64,000 nucleotides of DNA, taken from contig CAICTM010000310.1 in NCBI GenBank assembly GCA_903772945.1, positions 1 to 64,000 on the forward strand. Direction: 5' to 3'. Numbering within the stretch: position 1 is the stretch's first letter; each line of letters opens with the position of its first letter. Both the position numbers and the translations under genes were made by a program. The notes under the pieces were generated by a model. The model did no database searches. It saw nothing but the letters and a program-made list of their open reading frames with translations, and was not told where the DNA came from. This stretch comes from Seminavis robusta (lineage: Eukaryota > Bacillariophyta > Bacillariophyceae > Naviculales > Naviculaceae). This document shows, in pieces, positions 56,149 through 64,000 of this stretch.

Positions 56149-57145
56149 GTAGAGTAGCACACACTGTGCTGTTTTGGTTTGCTACCTTGGTGCATGGATT
56201 ATCAGTTTTTGCAATGCATTGGTATGAACGTGCGTCACGTGGGTTGATTGAATCTTTCTACGTGAACAGCCACTTTTCACGGGACACTGATGAGCAAGCA
56301 ACAGAGCAAGCACGTTCCTGGCAGTCCCTGCACACCACAGCTTGTGCAAGTCTGGTTGCACCGAGATTTGCTTTCATGTACATCGTACCCAATGGCATGA
56401 CACTCGCATCGGCATCTTCGGGCACCTTTTCTTCGTCTCTTGCCGCGTGCGCCCTTTCAGCTCCTCTACGTACTCTTGCGGTTCTGCCTATGCCTGAATG
56501 ATCCTCTGGCTACAGAATCTCAACATAAATTATCTCTGTTATGCATTGAACTGTTTATGCTAGCCAGCTATCGTGAGGAAGATGGGAAGTCCCTAGAGCT
56601 ACTAGTAGTTTACAATGCATGTGGAATGTACCGGAAGAAGAAGAGAGGGATCCAATTTGACACTTACTACAAGCCAAGTATGGTACCTACTGAGATTGAA
56701 GGGGGGTACTGTACCGTACTCTGACAAGATCGCGCTTGAAGATGGGAAGTCCCTAGCTAGTACAGATGTACCGTACCGGTACCGTAGTTTACAACGAGCA
56801 AAAGTGCAGCAGTGGCATGCACTAATACCGTAGAAGAAGAGAGGGATCCAATTTCACACTTCAGAGATTGGCAGCAAAGGCATCTGGATCCTCCAGACAG
56901 GCTTCCATAGACCGGTTGGTACGGTATCTCGCTGAAACTGTGGTCCTGTAGGCACCACTACCGGTATGCAGGGCTCGGTGCAGCAACCCGATAGCTAACT
57001 CCACGCTACATAGATTCGCTTTTGAAGAAGATGGAAAGTCCCTAGTAGTATTAGTTTACAATGAATGTAATGTGTAGCAGTGGAATGAATGTAGAAGAGG
57101 AAGGAAGGAAGGAAGGAAGTGATGTTCGAGTCAGACTCTTCTTAG
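56149..57145. other. Convergent 3' intergenic region with decayed repeats
   Basis: No gene supported. The right two thirds are made of partial repeats related to the 3' end of the gene at 57146-58087. Confidence 0.55.
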
Positions 57146-57206
57146 TTACAGACCAAGCACGGCAGTGCAGAGATTTGCCGCAAAGGCATCTGGATCCTCC
57201 AGACTC
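56577..57206. repeat. Three partial copies of the 3' end of the adjacent gene
   Basis: A unit with GATGGGAAGTCCCTAG, TAGTTTACAA and AGAAGAAGAGAGGGATCCAA recurs at about 56577-56675, 56733-56900 and 57024-57206. In the second copy the segment CAGAGATTGGCAGCAAAGG and the following CATCTGGATCCTCCAGAC repeat, with few changes, the last codons of the minus-strand gene (57170-57206). The copies therefore derive from tandem duplication of that gene's 3' end. A (GGAA)n expansion sits in the third copy. Confidence 0.8.
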
Positions 57207-58087
57207 AATGCCAGATCTTCCTCTGCCATGGTCAAGCAGGCACCACTGTCAAGGGCTCGATAGAACCGCTCATCCTCGGCAGGGCTAAAAACGGATGTTT
57301 CGCTGGTGAGCGTCTTGATGACTTGTTTGTAAAACGCAGGGCAAAAGATGGCTTTGGATGTGAATGCGCCCTCGGCTTGGACCAAGGTTTCAATGGCTTG
57401 TGCTTGGCACACGCCTCGAAGATCCTTGTTGCCATCATCCGCTATCTCCTTGACGTGAGTACTGCTGTCGACCACCAGATTGAGACGACTGCAAAAGCCG
57501 CTGGCAAAGGCATCGGGATCATCCAAACTGGAGACAAGATCGTCAGGCTGCAGTTTCATACAGTCGCCACTATTGACCATGGCGTTGATAATCTTTTGCT
57601 TGGCGGGGCTCACGGCGGTGTGTGGCTTGAGTTCCGTTTCCTTGAGCACATTTTGGTAAAAGGCATAACAAAAGGAAGCGGGAGTAGGGATTTCAGTATT
57701 GTCGTCGCCGTCCGGTCCAGGAGCAAAGAGCGTTCGGACGACTTGTTCCTCGCAGATTTCTTGTAGGGCATTGTCGTTGTAGCCAAGAGTAGTGACGGCG
57801 GGTACTGGTTGACTACCGGTATCACTGCGCAACTTTTGCTGAATCAAGGTTGGTACGATGTTGCTGTTGGCGGGAGGTGTTGGGGAGACGGTATTCACCA
57901 CGGAAAGGATCAGCAGAGTTGCAGCTATTGCAACTACTAGGCAGACCTCTGTGATAATAGAACACGACGATGACGAGCTCTGTTCCTGTTCTGGAGCATC
58001 ATCTTCGAGATCTTCTGGGCTTTGGGAGAGCGGAATGTAGGTGGCATCGGTTTGGCTGCTGCTGGATTGGTCCATGGTTGGCATCAT
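57146..58087 (-). CDS. Type II membrane protein with duplicated four-cysteine domain
   Basis: A single exon encodes 313 residues. Residues 1-45 are acidic and Ser/Gln-rich and probably cytosolic. A membrane anchor follows at ~46-66 (ITEVCLVVAIAATLLILSVV). The outer part holds two related domains of about 95 residues. Domain 1 has C112, C140, C176 and C199; domain 2 has C227, C249, C284 and C307. Spacings are 28/36/23 and 22/35/23. Shared landmarks are FC-x-AFY, SPA, (S)G-x-C, and LDDPDAFA/LEDPDAFA before the last cysteine. Two disulfides per domain in the secretory lumen or outside are likely. I do not recognise the family. The gene's 3' end has been duplicated downstream. Confidence 0.8.
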   Translation of the reverse strand: MMPTMDQSSSSQTDATYIPLSQSPEDLEDDAPEQEQSSSSSCSIITEVCLVVAIAATLLILSVVNTVSPTPPANSNIVPTLIQQKLRSDTGSQPVPAVTTLGYNDNALQEICEEQVVRTLFAPGPDGDDNTEIPTPASFCYAFYQNVLKETELKPHTAVSPAKQKIINAMVNSGDCMKLQPDDLVSSLDDPDAFASGFCSRLNLVVDSSTHVKEIADDGNKDLRGVCQAQAIETLVQAEGAFTSKAIFCPAFYKQVIKTLTSETSVFSPAEDERFYRALDSGACLTMAEEDLALSLEDPDAFAANLCTAVLGL

Positions 58088-59327
58088 CTTCTTTTGCTTG
58101 GATTAGTTTGTTTGCTGTTGTTGTTCGAGTTTATGATATCAAGGCCGGATACTGTTTCATCAGCGATGCAGGTCTTCTGTGCATTCTGGCTGCGGCGTTG
58201 CGTCTGTGCTCGGTTGGCGCTTCTGCGCTAATGCTTGGCTCCGTGCGTTGTTGAAACAGATGAAACTCGTCCAGTCTGGGAATCGCGCAGCCACCGATTG
58301 CCGATTGACGCTTTCACAAAGCGTCTCTTCTTTATTTAACAGCTCCTTTCTCGCCAGCTGCCTGGGGCATTGACTCAATAAACAAACGCTGTACCCATTG
58401 ACCGCAAAGTCCCAGTGTAAGATCACGTACTGTACATCAAGTCAACACAAAGAGCCCCTCACTCAATCCAAGCATCTCTATTTTTAATCGTTTCAATGGT
58501 ACTGGAGAGTTGTTTTGGCTTTCAAAATTCACTCTTGCAACGATGGACGATGGTGAGTAGTGTGCAGACTTACTCGGGCATGCAGCTTTAATTCACGGAG
58601 ACTAATGCCCTCCAGCAGCTGTGCATAAGCTGTATTCGGATTGCACATTGCAGCCTTGCTGGAGCATGCAGCAGTGCGGGGAGGGAAGGTGGTGGGTGGT
58701 GGGGATTGGGGAGGGAGCCGAGGGAGGAGGGTGTTGCATGATGTTCATCTACCACCAGGTAAGCCACTGTCTATGCATAAGTAAAGAACCTCTTCTCCTA
58801 AAGAGTGCGTAATAAGTAAACATTCGAAAGAGTGCCATTGTGGAGGACAACCCAGGCTAGCTCAGGGAGTCAGACATGATACTCTAACTTGACAAAATAG
58901 GGACATACTATAGTAATCCTAGCTGGCACTTGCACGCCGTTTGCCGCCGCCCACGAAGAATGTTGAATAAACTCTTTTCGCTTGACCAGGCCTCGGCGAC
59001 GAGTGTTTGGGTTCCTGCTTGACATTGCAAACGACTACATGTAGATCTACAGTATCCTTCCAGCCAAGCAAACACAACCTGCAAGTTGACAGCGACAGGT
59101 ACCGTTGCACTTATTACTTGTACCGGTACTGGTACGATGTACTGTACCGGTATACTGTACCGGTAGAATAGACAGCTCAATGGGCTTATATCTTAGTTCT
59201 CTTCCTGCCAAAAGCAAACATGGGAACACGGTCTGTGAGCGGCGAAGGAAATGGCATCAGCACAAGATATTGAAGCAGCAGAAGGCAAGGGCACCATCGA
59301 TTGTTGGCAATTGTGCTGGAAGAAACC
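58088..59327. other. Divergent intergenic region
   Basis: No gene supported. It holds the promoters of two divergent genes. A G-rich purine tract (GGGGAGGGAAGGTGGTGG) is at about 58678-58695, and clustered TACCGGTA motifs are at 59123-59165. Confidence 0.5.
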
Positions 59328-60248
59328 ATGACGTTCGAGTCGACAACGAAACTAGCGCCTCTGAACTACATCAGCCCACTCGTCCAGGAACGTATTCTGA
59401 TTGGATTGGGTTCCTCCTCGTCTGCCCGAACCATCCAGACACTGTTGGTGCCCAAACCAAAGAAGATCCGAAATGGACGTGCGTCCCAATTCCATCTGAA
59501 GGAAGATGGATTTGAACTCCTCCAAGGAATTTCCCGTCCTGACTATGCCACCCTCCAGCGGCCTCGCGATCGGTTCTACGCCACGAGAGAACTCGTTGTG
59601 CCACTGGCAACCAAACTCGTTCGAGATCGCTTTGGATTGACACCCTTCTACGCTCACTTTACCCCGCCGTATCTTCGCCGTCAAACAGCAGCCAGCTCCT
59701 TGGACACACGCGATCACAGTTCGGGTGCAACACCCCATGCCATGGTACACAATGATTATGCATGGGATTCCTATCAAAACATGAAATCTATAAGCGACTA
59801 CTTTGGCCTGCCAAGGGATTCACCCAGGCTCGGCAAGGTTGTGCAGTCGTTTCAGAGGGCGGGACGTGTGATTGTACTTCAATTTTGGATGAATGCCCAA
59901 CCAGAAGACACTGTCATTGAAAACGACACATTGGCTTTGTGTCATCCTCGATCCATCCAAACGCCAGATCTAGTGGCAAGGAGAGTCACAGGATACAACA
60001 ATTCCCAGTACGAATTTACAATCTTACAGGCCAAAGATTCTCCTACTCACGAATGGTTTTATTGGCCAGCACTAGGCTTCAAGGAATGTCTCGTGTGGGT
60101 AGGCTACGACTCTGCTTGGGGAGATGATGTCAAGCCATGTTTCCACACCAGCTTTCATGATTCCACGGTGCCCAAGGGAAGGCCTCGAGAATCAGTCGAA
60201 GCAAGAGTCATTGTATTCCTGGACGAAAAACTGCAATCTCGGTTGTAA
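59328..60248 (+). CDS. CmcJ/NvfI-like Fe(II)/2-oxoglutarate-type oxygenase
   Basis: The first ATG (59328, MTFESTTKLAP) gives a 306-residue single-exon protein. It follows the order of motifs of the CmcJ/NvfI family: VHNDYAWDS (His141, Asp143, the first two metal ligands), an R-x-I-V-L-Q-F-W-M stretch, DTLALCHPRSI, HEWFYWPALGFKE, YDSAWGDDVKPCFHTSF (His273 as third ligand) and the terminal RPRESVEARVIVF (Arg288 near the co-substrate). CmcJ acts in cephamycin methoxylation, and fungal homologues modify secondary metabolites. Most relatives are bacterial or fungal. No targeting signal is seen. The natural substrate here is unknown. Overall length fits the family well. Confidence 0.7.
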   Translation: MTFESTTKLAPLNYISPLVQERILIGLGSSSSARTIQTLLVPKPKKIRNGRASQFHLKEDGFELLQGISRPDYATLQRPRDRFYATRELVVPLATKLVRDRFGLTPFYAHFTPPYLRRQTAASSLDTRDHSSGATPHAMVHNDYAWDSYQNMKSISDYFGLPRDSPRLGKVVQSFQRAGRVIVLQFWMNAQPEDTVIENDTLALCHPRSIQTPDLVARRVTGYNNSQYEFTILQAKDSPTHEWFYWPALGFKECLVWVGYDSAWGDDVKPCFHTSFHDSTVPKGRPRESVEARVIVFLDEKLQSRL

Positions 60249-60371
60249 TCTATTATCAGCGGGATGCGTTTGCATGATGGTTCTTGGTTTGAAATGATAT
60301 CACATAGAGTTAGTTTAACAGCCTGCAAAATTGGAACCTACGATGGCTCGGTTACTCTATATTATTGTCTA

Positions 60372-63300
60372 TTAGAGCTGATACGCTTCCCGAAGCAGCC
60401 TTCTGACGTTGACAGGTAGCTGATTCTGTACTCGTGTCCATGTCTCTTCCCCCACAGAAGTTCTGATTTCCCTCACGAGTTGAACCAATTTTTGCCCCAG
60501 TTCCGCTTCGTGTTGTGGGAATGGTTGGAAGGCATACTCTCCATTCAACAGTTGAGCTACATTTTCATAGCTTGAATCGTCGGCTTGTGGTGGTGGCATG
60601 TGCCATGATACGAGAGCAAACACGATGGAAGCAATGGCATCAGATACGTTGGCAGCTGCATTTTGGATACATTGAGGATTCGCGTACACGGCCTTGATGA
60701 ACCCTTCGAAAGCATCCCGTCGTTCACCGGGGTCTGATATCTTTGCCATACCATCGCACCAGCCAAGCAAAAATCGTGGCAAGTCGGGCGCCACAAAGTT
60801 GGGATTGACCTTGGCAAGCCGTCCAACTGCCGCCGAAGCGTTTTCTGCCAGTCCGGGAATGTTGGAACCTCGATATCCACTAGAACCTGGTGATCCCATG
60901 ACAACCCCATTTCCCATGAGCAGACCAATCAACTTTTGCAAAAAGGGAGCCGCAAACGGCTCCAAGGGTGCCGGGTTGTCTCCACACCGCACACAGACTT
61001 CGCCAATTGCCCACACTGCATTGTTACACACAGAGGGTTGAATGGGATCCACATTGGATATTGCCTCTGGCAACAACTGCGGTAGAGCCGCTTCAATAAT
61101 CGAAGGAGCATTCCGGGCCAGATCGCCCAGCAAGGCAAATGCGCTCATCCGCACACCTGCTACCTGATGGTTGCACAGCGTCTGGAGCATGGTTGTGAAT
61201 TGAGGTCTGTATCGATCACTGCTCAACACCAATGCTGCAAAATTTCCACCAAGACCTTCGGCTAGACCATCCAAGACATCTGTGGCGCAAACAATTGGAT
61301 CAGCGTCTTCATCGTTCTCAATCTTCTCGTCTCCCGACGTCGCCAACAGTAATGTGACGGATTCAATCATACACATGGCATTGTTGAATGTTTCCAAGGC
61401 ATACGGTTGATAATTCATTCCACTCGTCATGGCAATACTAGCCACACTTTCCATGAGTGGGAGCAAGGTCCGATCAGTGGGGTCACTCTTGGCAAGACCA
61501 TCCCACATTTGCATCAACGGTGGGACAAAGATACTGGGAAGATGTCCTTCGGCAATGGCTGGGCCGACAAAATCCGCCATGATTCCCAGAGTATCAAACA
61601 AAATGACCAAACTTCGTCCCTGATATCGTACCAGTGCCGCCACCAATGCCTGAAAGACTGGCTCCAAATAGGGCGCCATGAGATCACCTGCTGTTTCCAT
61701 GACGACTCCAAACGCCGATACACATGCCACTTGGACCTTTCTGTTTTGATCCTTTAATCGTTCGATGAATACTTCCGTCATTTGTGCCAACAAGTGTCCT
61801 TGCATTCCCGTCTGTACCTGTTCGACCGCCCAAGCGGCATATCGTCCAATGGTCCAGGCCGCAATACTCTTGACTTGTGGCAATGATCCCGCCTGTTGTG
61901 CTGCTGCCAAGTGATTCATCAAGTAGGGATGTAGCTGTCCCATGTGTGCATTCATTTCTTCCCGACATCCATCGGCAATGGCACCCAATGCCAATATGGA
62001 CGCTTCTTGTACCCATGGATCCGTGCTGGATAATCCCTGTTCCAATGCGGGAAGCAGTGGTGGCAAAATGGCGGCCGCACCATAAAAATTGGAAAGGGAG
62101 TCCAAACTGGCCGCGGCACATTTTCGAAGCGTCCATTCATTGCCATCCTCATCATCATCAAAGTCATCGCCGTCGCCATCATCACCGTCACTATTGTTGG
62201 AATCGTCGTCTTTGCCATGTTTATTGCGTGTCTTGTGAAAGACTGGTTTCATATTACTACTTGGCTGTTGTTGCTGCTGCAGATCCAATTCATTCTGTGC
62301 TTGCAATTCCAATCGTTGTTCCGGTCCGTACACCATGTTTTGCAGTAGAATGGGAATGAGTTGTGGCAGTAGATTCCCGACGGTATCCGCCATATCGGCG
62401 GTGCACTGTTCCTCGTCCAAATTGGCAAATGCCAACCAGAATTCGCAGGCTTCCAGTGCCACGTGAATGTCACTCGTAGTACTATTTGTCTGTTGTTGCT
62501 GTGGTTGTTGTATGGTTTGTTGCAACATGAATTGCGAAATGGCAGCCATATGCCCAGACACATATTCGGTACGCAATTCGAGCAAGGTGACAATGGATCG
62601 ACAGACCCATTTTCGTACGAGGGGAGAAGGATCGGTTGCCAGAGCAGAAATACCCGCTAGATAATCCCCAAAATGCACGACCAGTGCCGATGGCATGATA
62701 TCATCGGAATGACAGGCAATGAGGGACTGCAATGCCGACACTTTGGGTTTTTCATCGGGTGCGGCTAGAAACCGTAATAGAATGGGAACGAGAGCATCCA
62801 AATGGTGTGGTGCCAATTCGCGGGGTCCATCTTCCATCATTTTTCGAATGGTCGTGAGCGATCCTTCGACAACTGCTGCTGGTTGTTGTTGCTGTTGCTG
62901 TAGATTGGAAATCAAGGTGGGAATCAATTCGGGCCATGCGGAAATGTGCAATCTTGGCTGTACGCCATCGGGTGATACCGAACAGGTGGCAATGACGGAA
63001 CTGGCGACATTGGCCAATTCGGCATGTTGACATGCCAGACACGTCAATAATGTGGCTTTGACGTGACTTGCTTGTGGATCTTGCAAGGAAAGTGGTTTCA
63101 TCTGTTGTACAATGGGCGGCCGTAGCAACGCATTTTTGAGGACCAGTCCTGCCATTTGTCCAAAAGGAATCCAGAGCGATGCGTCTTGTTCCAGTCTTAA
63201 CACGGACTGCATATCGGTCTGTTTCCATTGCTGCAAATCGGATGGATTCAGTCTCGTCCACAGCGTATTCGGTTGATCGCAGCCCACCAGCAGAAATCCC

Positions 63301-63464
63301 AATTGCACACACAAATTCCCATACGACTCGGGAGACGACGACAAGGCGTCATCGCGTGCTCGAATCGCTTGCACGTGTAAATCGTGATTGGACGTATTCG
63401 ATAGAGCCGAGATCAATGATAAGACCTGGCCACTCGGAGGAGGAGGGAGTTGTTGGGTGGCCAT
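60372..63464 (-). CDS. TNPO1: Transportin-type importin beta (karyopherin beta-2)
   Basis: The ATG at 63464 (MATQQLPPPPSG, in ACCATGG context) starts a 1030-residue intronless frame; the open frame upstream has no ATG. It is an alpha-helical HEAT-repeat protein across its full length. Residues ~418-441 form the long acidic loop in HEAT 8 (HGKDDDSNN to DDDEDGNEW), followed by TLRKCAAASLDSLSNFYG, the region that clears cargo when RanGTP binds in transportins. Later landmarks are WVQEASILALGAIADGC and VCNNAVWAIGEVCVR, typical of transportin-1/Kap104. It would carry PY-NLS cargo such as RNA-binding proteins into the nucleus. Poly-Gln stretches (~188-195, ~395-400) are species-specific insertions. 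Confidence 0.9.
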   Translation of the reverse strand: MATQQLPPPPSGQVLSLISALSNTSNHDLHVQAIRARDDALSSSPESYGNLCVQLGFLLVGCDQPNTLWTRLNPSDLQQWKQTDMQSVLRLEQDASLWIPFGQMAGLVLKNALLRPPIVQQMKPLSLQDPQASHVKATLLTCLACQHAELANVASSVIATCSVSPDGVQPRLHISAWPELIPTLISNLQQQQQQPAAVVEGSLTTIRKMMEDGPRELAPHHLDALVPILLRFLAAPDEKPKVSALQSLIACHSDDIMPSALVVHFGDYLAGISALATDPSPLVRKWVCRSIVTLLELRTEYVSGHMAAISQFMLQQTIQQPQQQQTNSTTSDIHVALEACEFWLAFANLDEEQCTADMADTVGNLLPQLIPILLQNMVYGPEQRLELQAQNELDLQQQQQPSSNMKPVFHKTRNKHGKDDDSNNSDGDDGDGDDFDDDEDGNEWTLRKCAAASLDSLSNFYGAAAILPPLLPALEQGLSSTDPWVQEASILALGAIADGCREEMNAHMGQLHPYLMNHLAAAQQAGSLPQVKSIAAWTIGRYAAWAVEQVQTGMQGHLLAQMTEVFIERLKDQNRKVQVACVSAFGVVMETAGDLMAPYLEPVFQALVAALVRYQGRSLVILFDTLGIMADFVGPAIAEGHLPSIFVPPLMQMWDGLAKSDPTDRTLLPLMESVASIAMTSGMNYQPYALETFNNAMCMIESVTLLLATSGDEKIENDEDADPIVCATDVLDGLAEGLGGNFAALVLSSDRYRPQFTTMLQTLCNHQVAGVRMSAFALLGDLARNAPSIIEAALPQLLPEAISNVDPIQPSVCNNAVWAIGEVCVRCGDNPAPLEPFAAPFLQKLIGLLMGNGVVMGSPGSSGYRGSNIPGLAENASAAVGRLAKVNPNFVAPDLPRFLLGWCDGMAKISDPGERRDAFEGFIKAVYANPQCIQNAAANVSDAIASIVFALVSWHMPPPQADDSSYENVAQLLNGEYAFQPFPQHEAELGQKLVQLVREIRTSVGEETWTRVQNQLPVNVRRLLREAYQL

Positions 63465-63712
63465 GGTCAAATTTTTTAGACAACCTTCTTTCCCAAGTTT
63501 CAAAACAAAAAATGAGAAAAAAGGTTTTCTTGTTTTTGTGGTCGCGAAGGCCAAACGGGTTCTGAGCCAGACCAAAAACCGAAATCCAGTCCAGAGTGGC
63601 ACGTCATCGAGCTTCGCGTCGTCACGACAACAACAACAGCCAACAAGGATTCTCTGCTCTTCTCATAGCAGTTTGTCTCTCTCTTCAGTTAGAATAAACA
63701 TACACAGCAACC
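63465..63712. promoter_or_regulatory. Short bidirectional promoter
   Basis: Only 248 bases separate the start codons of two divergent genes (transportin and the probable QCR7), so both promoters and 5' leaders must share it. It contains a pyrimidine-rich tract (TCTCTGCTCTTCTC at ~63650) before the plus-strand start. Confidence 0.6.
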
Positions 63713-63797
63713 ATGTCGATGTCAGTCTATCACTCCATCATGAAGGTCGTGGCACCCGTATACCAACGGGTAGTCGCCACCGAACTCAACAAAATGG
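63713..63797 (+). CDS. QCR7: First exon of a probable cytochrome bc1 complex subunit 7 (partial)
   Basis: The ATG at 63713 begins MSMSVYHSIMKVVAPVYQ, continuing RVVATELNKM, with a GTAAGT donor after 63797. The helix followed by -N-K-(M)-G resembles the N-terminal part of the QCR7/UQCRB subunit of mitochondrial complex III, which continues L-x-Y-D-D in the next exon. No certain acceptor is visible before the window ends, though one AG at about 63859 keeps an open frame to 63949. The gene is therefore incomplete here and the identification rests on a short piece. It is divergent from the transportin gene, 248 bases away. Confidence 0.45.
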
Positions 63798-64000
63798 GTA
63801 AGTGCAACAACTATGCTGAAAACAACACGTACTTGTCGGTCCCTGTAGAAATCCTACGAGAAAGTGCCGATCGATGGGAAATGCATAAGATGATGAAAGG
63901 AAGACAAAAGTTATTGGATTCGTCTCCTTTGATGGCTTTGTCTCTTTGAATCTTGATACTAGCCGGATGATTCCATTTCTCACACTCAACTCACCGGTCT

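Noticed and set aside
56166-56501. 111-codon plus-strand frame with a hydrophobic start
   Set aside because: It lies in a convergent 3' region, has no motif and no plausible promoter context; probably chance.

Overview
The window looks like nuclear DNA of a diatom, most likely a raphid pennate. This is an inference from several signs. Genes carry many short GT-AG introns (about 70-350 nt). One protein has a DUF6824 domain, a family abundant in diatoms. One presequence has an 'ADAF' plastid-import motif. There are also a chitin-synthase-like enzyme, a trehalose-6-phosphate synthase with a starch-binding (CBM20-like) front end, an RNI/LRR-like protein, and proline/glutamine-rich regulators. Genes lie on both strands without operons. 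The spaces between them are rich in short self-complementary motifs (TACCGGTA, CTAGCTAG). I saw no convincing rRNA, tRNA, CRISPR array, retroelement or viral remnant.

Layout. At 0.4-7.7 kb (+) an eight-exon gene encodes a ~2230-residue megasynthase: fatty acyl-AMP ligase, P450-like domain, FAD oxidoreductase, acyl carrier domain, and a membrane C-terminal domain of the Pls/PosA NRPS type. A short-chain dehydrogenase follows at 8.7-9.7 kb (+). Histone H2A.X with two introns is at 10.6-11.1 kb (+). From 12.5 to 22.6 kb there are five minus-strand genes: a WW-domain GT7 glycosyltransferase, an FAAH-like amidase, an RNI/LRR-like protein, a fucosyltransferase-like protein and an MFS transporter. 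A chitin-synthase-like GT2 enzyme is at 24.3-26.9 kb (+), then a metallophosphoesterase (-), and a Cys/His-module nuclear protein at 29.6-31.7 kb (+).

From 32.3 to 40.8 kb, three minus-strand genes follow: CBM20-TPS-TPP, a phytol/dolichol-kinase-like membrane kinase, and a helicase-associated-domain protein encoded partly by microexons. A 4-kb gene-poor stretch (40.8-44.8 kb) holds a probable Tc1/mariner-type MITE. Next come a membrane/low-complexity protein (44.8-47.6 kb, +), a GNAT acetyltransferase (-), a probable plastid membrane protein (50.5-51.7 kb, +), a DUF6824 regulator (-), a lysine-rich protein with a C-terminal repeat (54.4-56.1 kb, +), and a type II membrane protein with a duplicated four-cysteine domain (57.1-58.1 kb, -) that has decayed partial copies beyond its 3' end. 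The window closes with a CmcJ-like oxygenase (+), transportin (-) and the first exon of a probable QCR7 subunit (+).

The strongest candidate for an undescribed system is the megasynthase at 416-7673. It looks able to activate a fatty acid, hold it on a carrier domain, oxidise it with built-in heme and flavin domains and pass it to a membrane-bound C-terminal domain. The co-oriented dehydrogenase next to it may act in the same pathway. Exon structures were derived by hand from splice signals, reading phase and family motifs; they are predictions.
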